Source: Saccoglossus kowalevskii (taxonomy: Eukaryota; Hemichordata; Enteropneusta; Harrimaniidae). From it: DNA of 32,193 nucleotides. Positions 23,961-32,193 of the stretch are shown here, in pieces. The stretch covers positions 1-32,193 of the forward strand of contig NW_003114359.1 in NCBI RefSeq assembly GCF_000003605.2, written 5' to 3'. The notes under the pieces were generated by a model that ran no database searches, was not told the DNA's origin, and saw only the letters and a program-made list of their open reading frames with translations. Position 1 is the first letter of the stretch; each line of letters starts with the position of its first letter. Made by a program: the position numbers and the translations under genes.

Positions 23961-26900
23961 GCCGGGAATCCTATGTAATAAAGTAGTACTATAACACTGG
24001 CAGATAAACAAACGAAATATTGAAACCCTAGACAATACAATATTCATCAACACTTCATAGAATTGAACGCCGAGAATCCTATGTAATAAAGTAGTATTAT
24101 AACACTGGCAGATAAACAAACGAAATATTAAAACCCTAGACAATACAATATTAATCAACACTTCATAGAATTGAAAGCCGGGAATCCTATGTAATAAAGT
24201 AGTACTATAACACTGGCAGATAAACAAACGAAATATAAAAACCCTAGACAATACAATATTAATCAACACTTCATAGAATTGAACGCCGGGAATCCTATGT
24301 AATAAAGTAGTACTATAACACTGGCAGATAAACAAACGAAATATAAAAACCCTAGACAATACAATATTAATCAACACTTCATAGAATTGAACGCCGGGAA
24401 TCCTATGTAATAAAGTAGTACTATAACACTTGCAGATAAACAAACGAAATATTAAAACCCTAGACAATACAATATTAATCAACACTTCATAGAATTGAAC
24501 GCCGAGTATCCTATGTAATAAAGTAGTACTATAACACTGGCAGATAAACAAACGAAATATTGAAACCCTAGACAATACAATATCAATCAACACTTCATAG
24601 AATTGAACGCCGGGAATCCTATGTAATACAGTATTACTATAACACTGGCATATAAACAAACGAAATATTAAAACCCTAGACAATACAATATTAATAACAC
24701 TTCATAGAATTGAACGCCGGGAATCCTATGTAATACAGTAGCACTATAACACTGGCAGATAAATAAACGAAATATTAAAACCCTAGACAATACAATATTA
24801 ATCAACACTTCATAGAATTGAACGCCGGGAATCCTATGTAATAAAGTAGTACTATAACACTGGCAAATAAACAAACGAAATATAAAAACCCTAGACAATA
24901 CAATATTAATCAACACTTCATAGAATTGAACGCCGGGAATCCTATGTAATACAGTAGTACTATAACACTGGCAGATAAACAAACGAAATATTAAAACCCT
25001 AGACAATACAATATTAATCAACACTTCATCGAATTGAACGCCGAGAATCCTATGTAATACAGTAGTACTATAACACTGGCAGATAAACAAACGAAATATT
25101 AAAACCCTAGACAATACAATATTAATCAACACTTCATAGAATTGAACGCCGGGAATCCTATGTAATAAAGTAGTACTATAACACTGGCAGATAAACAAAC
25201 GAAATATTAAAACCCTAGACAATACAATATTAATCAACACTTCATAGAATTGAACGCCGGGAATCCTATGTAATAAAGAAGTACTATGACACTGGCAGAT
25301 AAACAAACGAAATATGAAAACCCTAGACAATACAATATTAATCAACACTTCATAGAATTGAACGCCGAGAATCCTATGTAATACAGTAGTACTATAACAC
25401 TGGCAGATAAACAAACGAAATATTAAAACCCTAGACAATACAATATTAATCAACACTTCATAGAATTGAACGCCGAGAATCTTATGTAATAAAGTAGTAC
25501 TATAACACTGGCAGATAAACAAACGAAATATTGAAACCCTAGACAATACAATATTAATCAACACTTCATAGAAATGAACGCCGAGAATTTTATGTAATAA
25601 AGAAGTACTATAACACTGGCAGATAAACAAACGAAATATTAAAACCCTAGACAATACAATATTAATCAACACTTCCATAGAATTGAACGCCGAGAATCCT
25701 ATGTAATACAGTAGTACTATAACACTGGCAGATAAACAAACGAAATATTAAAACCCTAGACAATACAATATTAATCAACACTTCATAGAATTGAACGCCG
25801 AGAATCTTATGTAATAAAGTAGTACTATAACACTGGCAGATAAACAAACGAAACATTAAAACCCAAGACAATACAATATTAATCAACACTTCATAGAATT
25901 GAACGCCGAGAATCCTATGTAATACAGTAGTACTATAACACTGGCAGATAAACAAACGAAATATTAAAACCCTGGACAATACAATATTAATCAACACTTC
26001 CATAGAATTGAACGCCGGGACTCCTATGTAATACAGTAGTACTATAACACTGGCAGATAAACAAACGAAATATTAAAACCCTAGACAATACAATATTAAT
26101 CAACACTTCATAGAATTGAACGCCGGGAATCCTATGTAATAAAGTAGTAGTATAACACTGGCAGATAAACAAACGAAATATTAAAACCCTAGACAATACA
26201 TATAATCAACACTCATAGAATTGAACGCCGGGAATCCTATGTAATAAAGTAGTACTATAACACTGGCAGATAAACAAACGAAATATTAAAACCCTAGACA
26301 ATACAATATTAATCAACACTTCATAGAATTGAACGCCGAGAATCCTATGTAATACAGTAGTACTATAACACTGGCAGATAAACACACGAAATATTTAAAA
26401 CCCTAGACAATACAATATTAATCAACACTTCATAGAATTGAACGCCGGGAATCCTATGTAATAAAGTAGTATTATAACACTGGCAGATAAACAAACGAAA
26501 TATTGAAACCCTAGACAATACAATATTAATCAACACTTCATAGAATTGAACGCCGAGAATCCTATGTAATACAGTAGTACTATAACACTGGCAGATAAAC
26601 AAACGAAATATTAAAACCCTAGACAATACAATATTAATCAACACTTCATAGAATTGAACGCCGGGAATCCTATGTATTACAGTAGTACTATAACACTGGC
26701 AGATAAACAAACGAAATATTAAAATCCTAGACAATACAATATTAATCAACACTTCATGGAATTGAACGCCGGGAATCCTATGTAATACAGTAGTACTATA
26801 ACACTGGCAGATAAACAAACGAAATATAAAAACCCGAGACAATACAATATTAATCACCACTTCAGAGAAATGAACGCCGAGAATCATATGTAATACAGTA

Positions 26901-28219
26901 GTACCATAACACTGGCAGATAAACAAACGAAATATTAAAACCCTAGACAATACAATATTAATCAACACTTCATAGAATTGAACGCCGAGAATCCTATGTA
27001 ATACAGTAGTACTATAACACTGGCAGATAAACAAACGAAATATTAAAACCCTAGACAATACAATATTAATCACCACTTCAGAGAATTGAACGCCAAGAAT
27101 CCTATGTAATACAATATTACTATAACATTGGCAGATAAACAAACGAAATATTAAAACCCTAGACAATACAATATTAATCACCACTTCATAGAATTGAACG
27201 CCGAGAATCCTATGTAATACAGTAGTACTATAACACTGGCAGATAAACAGACGAAATATTAAAACCCTAGACAATACAATATTAATCACCACTTCAGAGA
27301 ATTGAACGCCAAGAATCCTATGTAATACAATATTACTATAACATTGGCAGATAGACAGACGAAATATTAACACCCTAGACAATACATATTAATCACCACT
27401 TCATAGAATTGAACGCCGAGAATCCTATGTAATAAGTAGTACTATAACACTGGCAGATAAACAAACGAAATATTAAAACCTAGACAATACAATATTAATC
27501 AACACTTCATAGAATTGAACGCCGAGAATCCTATGTAATACAGTAGTACTATAACACTGGCAGATAAACAAACGAAATATTAAACCCTAGACAATACAAT
27601 ATTAATCACCACTTCAGAGAATTGAACGCCGAGAATCCTATGTAATGAAGTAGTACTCTAACACTGGCAGATAAACAAACGAAATATTAAAACCCTAGAC
27701 AATACAATATTAATCAACACTTCATAGAATTGAACGCCGAGAATCCGATGTAATACAGTAGTACTATAACACTGGCAGATAAACAAACGAAATATTAAAA
27801 CCCTAGACAATACAATATTAATCAACACTTCATAGAATTGAACGCCGAGAATCCTATGTAATACAGTAGTACCATAACACTGGCAAATAAACAAACGAAA
27901 TATTAAAACCCTAGACAATACAATATTAATCAAAACTTCAAAGAATTGAACGCCGAGAATCCTATGTAATAAAGTAGTACTATAACACTGGCAGATAAAC
28001 AAACGAAATATTGAAACCCTAGACAATACAATATAAATCAACACTTCATAGAATTGAACGCCGGGAATCCTATGTAATACAGTATTACAATAACACTGGC
28101 AGATAAACAAACGAAATATTAAAACCCTAGACAATACAATATTAATCAACACTTCATAGAATTGAACGCCGGGAATCTTATGTAATAAAGTAGTACTATA
28201 ACACTGGCAGATAAACAAA

Positions 28220-28340
28220 CGAATATTGAAACCCTAGACAATACAAATATTATCACCACTTCAGAGAAATTGAACGCCAAGAATCCTATGTAATACAATA
28301 TTACTATACACTGGCAGATAAACAAACGAAATATAAAACC
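28220..28340. other. Second cluster of single-base indels
   Basis: Within 120 bp the monomer shows ACGAATATTG (base lost), ACAAATATTATCACC (base gained and lost), GAGAAATTG (gained), CTATACACTGG (lost) and AATATAAAACCC (lost). Looser groups lie at 600-750, 26195-26215 and 27360-27600. It may be base-calling error or a genuinely degenerate patch. Confidence 0.65.
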
Positions 28341-28628
28341 CTAGACAATACAATATTAATCACCACTTCATAGAATTGAACGCCGAGAATCCTATGTAAT
28401 ACAGTAGTACTATAACACTGGCAGATTAACAAACGAAATATTAAAACCCTAGACAATACAATATTAATCAACACTTCATAGAATTGAACGCCGGGAATCC
28501 TATGTAATAAAGTAGTACTATAACACTGGCAGATAAACAAACGAAATACTAAAACCCTAGACAATACAATATTAATCAGCACTTCATAGAATTGAACGCC
28601 GAGAATCCTATGTAATAAAGTAGTACTC

Positions 28629-29157
28629 TAACACTGGCAGATAAACAAACGAAATATTAAAACCCTAGACAATACAATATTAATCAACACTTCATAGAAT
28701 TGAACGCCGGGAATCCTATGTAATAAAGTAGTACTATAACACTGGCAGATAAACAAACGAAATATTAAAACCCTAGACAATACAATATTAATCAACACTT
28801 CATAGAATTGAACGCCGAGAATCCTATGTAATAAAGTAGTACTATAACACTGGCAGATAAACACACGAAATATTAAAACCCTAGACAATACAATATTAAT
28901 CAACACTTCATAGAATTGAACGCCGAGAATCCTATGTAATACACTATTACTATAACACTGGCAGATAAACAAACGAAACATTGAAACCCTAGACAATACA
29001 ATATTCATCAACACTTCATAGAATTGAACGCCGAGAATCCTATGTAATAAAGTAGTATTATAACACTGGCAGATAAACAAACGAAATATTAAAACCCTAG
29101 ACAATACAATATTAATCAACACTTCATAGAATTGAACGCCGGGAATCCTATGTAATA
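28629..29157. repeat. 529-bp block repeated 2700 bp (25 monomers) downstream
   Basis: Matches 31329-31857 at an offset of exactly 2700 bp, with one difference that I can see (T at 28981 against A at 31681, inside GAAACATTGAAAC). Mismatches begin at 28628 and 29158. It is therefore a third, slightly diverged relative of the 6660-7300 block. The offset being an exact multiple of 108 shows that no net frame-changing indel occurred in between. Confidence 0.88.
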
Positions 29158-31416
29158 AAGTAGTACTATAACAATGGCAGATAAACAAAGGAAATATTAA
29201 AACCCTAGACAATACAATATTAATCAACACTTCATAGAATTGAACGCCGAGAATCCAATGTAATAAAGTAGTACTATAACACTGGCAGATAAACAAACGA
29301 AACATTAAATCCCTAGACAATACAATATTAATCAACACTTCATAGAATTGAACGCCGGGAATCCTATATAATACAGTAGTCCTATAACACTGGCAGATAA
29401 ACAAACGAAATATTAAAACCCTGGACAATACAATATTAATCAACACTTCATAGAATTGAACGCCGAGAATCCTATGTAATACAGTAGTACTATAACACTG
29501 GCAGATAAACAAACGAAATATTAAAACACTAGACAATACAATATTAATCAACACTTCATAGAATTGAACGCCGGGAATCCTATGTAATAAAGTAGTACTA
29601 TAACACTGGCAGATAAACAAACGAAATATTAAAACCCTAGACAATACAATATTAATCAACACTTCATAGAATTGAACGCCGGGAATCCTATGTAATAAAG
29701 TAGTACTATAACACTGGCAGATAAACAAACGAAATATTAAAACCCTAGACAATACAATATTAATCAACACTTCATAGAATTGAACGCCGGGAATCCTATA
29801 TAATACAGTAGTCCTATAACATTGGCAGATAAACAAACGAAATATTAAAACCCTGGACAATACAATATTAATCAACACTTCATAGAATTGAACGCCGAGA
29901 ATCCTATGTAATACAGTATTACTATAACACTGGCAGATAAACAAATGAAATATTAAAACCCTAGACAATACAATATTAATCAACACTTCATAGAATTGAA
30001 CGCCGAGAATCCTATGTAATACAGTAGTACTATAACACAGGCAGATAAACAAACGAAATATTAAAACCCTAGACAATACAATATTAATCAACACTTCATA
30101 GAATTGAACGCCGAGAATCCTATGTAATACAGTAGTACTATAACACTGGCAGATAAACAAACGAAATATTAAAACCCTAGACAATACAATATTAATCACC
30201 ACTTTATAGAATTGAACGCCGGGAATCCTATGTAATACAGTAGTACTATAACACTGGCAGATAAACAAACGAAATATTAAAACTCTAGACAATAGAATAT
30301 TAATCAACACTTCATAGAATTGAACGCCGAGAATCCTATGTAATACAGTAGTACTATAACACTGGCAGATAAACAAACGAAATATTAAAATCCTAGACAA
30401 TACAATATTAATCAACACTTCATAGAATTGAACGCCGGGAATCCTATATAATACAGTAGTACTATAACATTGGCAGATAAACAAACGAAATATTAAAACC
30501 CTGGACAATACAATATTAATCAACACTTCATAGAATTGAACGCCGAGAATCCTATGTAATACAGTATTACAATAACACTGGCAGATAAACAAACGAAATA
30601 TTAAAACCCTAGACAATACAATATTAATCAACACTTCATGGAATTGAACGCCGGGAATCCTATGTAATACAGTAGTACTATAACACTGGCAGATAAACAA
30701 ACGAAATATTAAAACCCTAGACAATACAATATTAATCACCACTTCAGAGAATTGAACGCCGAGAATCATATGTAATACAGTAGTACCATAACACTGGCAG
30801 ATAAACAAACGAAATATTAAAACCCTAGACAATACAATATTAATCAACACTTCATAGAATTGAACGCCGAGAATCCTATGTAATACAGTAGTACTATAAC
30901 ACTGGCAGATAAACAAACGAAATATTAAAACCCTAGACAATACAATATTAATCACCACTTCAGAGAATTGAACGCCAAGAATCCTATGTAATACAATATT
31001 ACTATAACACTGGCAGATAAACAAACGAAATATTAAAACCCTAGACAATACAATATTAATCACCACTTCATAGAATTGAACGCCGAGAATCCTATGTAAT
31101 ACAGTAGTACTATAACACTGGCAGATTAACAAACGAAATAATAAAACCCTAGAAAATACAATATTAATCAACACTTCATAGAATTGAACGCCGAGAATCC
31201 TATGTAATAAAGTAGTACTATAACACTGGCAGATAAACAAACGAAATATTAAAACCCTAGACAATACAATATTAATCAACACTTCATAGAATTGAACGCC
31301 GGGAATCCTATGTAATAAAGTAGTACTATAACACTGGCAGATAAACAAACGAAATATTAAAACCCTAGACAATACAATATTAATCAACACTTCATAGAAT
31401 TGAACGCCGGGAATCC

Positions 31417-32057
31417 TATGTAATAAAGTAGTACTATAACACTGGCAGATAAACAAACGAAATATTAAAACCCTAGACAATACAATATTAATCAACACTT
31501 CATAGAATTGAACGCCGAGAATCCTATGTAATAAAGTAGTACTATAACACTGGCAGATAAACACACGAAATATTAAAACCCTAGACAATACAATATTAAT
31601 CAACACTTCATAGAATTGAACGCCGAGAATCCTATGTAATACACTATTACTATAACACTGGCAGATAAACAAACGAAACAATGAAACCCTAGACAATACA
31701 ATATTCATCAACACTTCATAGAATTGAACGCCGAGAATCCTATGTAATAAAGTAGTATTATAACACTGGCAGATAAACAAACGAAATATTAAAACCCTAG
31801 ACAATACAATATTAATCAACACTTCATAGAATTGAACGCCGGGAATCCTATGTAATACAGTAGTACTATAACACTGGCAGATAAACAAACGAAATATTGA
31901 AACCCTAGACAATACAATATTCATCAACACTTCATAAAATTGAACGCCGAGAATCATATGTAATAAAGTAGTATTATAACACTGGAAGATAAACAAACGA
32001 AATATTAAAACCCTAGACAATACAATATTAATCAACACTTCATAGAATTGAACGCCG
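31417..32057. repeat. Second copy of the 641-bp block
   Basis: Partner of 6660-7300 with no difference seen. Its left half also matches 28629-29157 (see that entry). The block ends about 90 bp before a monomer carrying an extra C in CACTTCC at 32149. Confidence 0.9.
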
Positions 32058-32193
32058 AGAATCCTATGTAATACAGTAGTACTATAACACTGGCAGATAA
32101 ACAAACGAAATATTAAAACCCTAGACAATACAATATTAATCAACACTTCCATAGAATTTTACGCCGACAATCCTATGTAATACAGTAGTACTA

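Larger units (their letters stand above)
19125..32193. repeat. 108-bp satellite array, right segment
   Basis: About 121 further copies of the same monomer in the same orientation as the left segment, starting mid-monomer at GTACTATAACACTGG immediately after the insert. Variant types are shared with the left segment (for example the 641-bp block at 31417-32057 also occurs at 6660-7300), so both sides belong to one array. Local variants include CCTTTGTAATACACTATTAC (21055 and 21267 regions, also near 16910) and the 324-bp higher-order unit at 22989-23960. The array runs past the last base. No gene, RNA gene or other element is seen in this stretch. Confidence 0.98.

Noticed and set aside
693-32152. 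Many long minus-strand open frames (for example 9485-12457, 12547-15342, 28628-32152) as protein-coding genes.
   Set aside because: They are translations of the 108-bp satellite, break wherever a one-base indel occurs, have no distinct start or end context, and the common monomer variants change amino acids freely.
1-32193. CRISPR array with regular repeats and spacers.
   Set aside because: The whole 108-bp unit repeats; there are no short repeats separated by unique spacers and no cas genes.
1-32193. AAACCCTA in each monomer as plant-type telomere repeat.
   Set aside because: It occurs once per 108 bp and never in tandem, so it is not telomeric sequence.
1-32193. CENP-B box around GAACGCCGGGAAT.
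   Set aside because: Only the CGGG part matches; the required upstream TTCG and central A are not at the right positions.
1-32193. A novel multi-gene defence or accessory system.
   Set aside because: There are no genes apart from satellite-derived frames, so no such system can be supported here.

Overview
The window is almost entirely one tandem satellite DNA array. A 108-bp monomer, about 68% A+T by hand count of the consensus, repeats head to tail from the first base to the last, giving roughly 297 copies. All copies lie in the same orientation, and both window edges are inside the array, so neither boundary is visible. I find no credible protein-coding gene, rRNA, functional tRNA, CRISPR array or bacterial operon. 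The long open frames on the minus strand (up to 1174 codons) exist because 108 is exactly 36 codons and one minus-strand frame of the monomer has no stop.

The only non-satellite DNA is a 160-bp insert at 18965-19124. Read on the minus strand it begins with a tRNA-like segment that has a clear RNA polymerase III box B and an imperfect box A at tRNA-like spacing, followed by an A+T-richer body. This looks like a tRNA-headed SINE or a tRNA-derived pseudogene. The satellite on either side joins up with no base missing and no obvious target-site duplication.

Layout: 1-18964 satellite; 18965-19124 insert; 19125-32193 satellite. The array is not uniform. Copies differ at a limited set of recurrent sites, mainly monomer positions 51, 74, 80, 90 and 95. 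Two common haplotypes, GGG with AAAG and GAG with ACAG, alternate along it. Multi-monomer units are visible: a 324-bp (3-mer) unit in three tandem copies at 22989-23960 and a 648-bp (6-mer) unit in two tandem copies at about 1195-2490. Several 350-700 bp blocks recur at distances of 2.7 to 24.8 kb, one of them identical over 641 bp. This pattern fits repeated unequal exchange and local amplification. Part of it, especially clusters of single-base deletions near 600-750, 12395-12560, 26195-26215, 27360-27600 and 28220-28340, may come from assembly or base-calling errors.

Organism: a large homogenised satellite interrupted by a pol III-type retroelement points to a eukaryotic nuclear genome, plausibly an invertebrate animal because CpG is not depleted in the monomer. 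Species cannot be named from this sequence. A centromeric, pericentromeric or other heterochromatic location is an inference; nothing in the sequence proves it.
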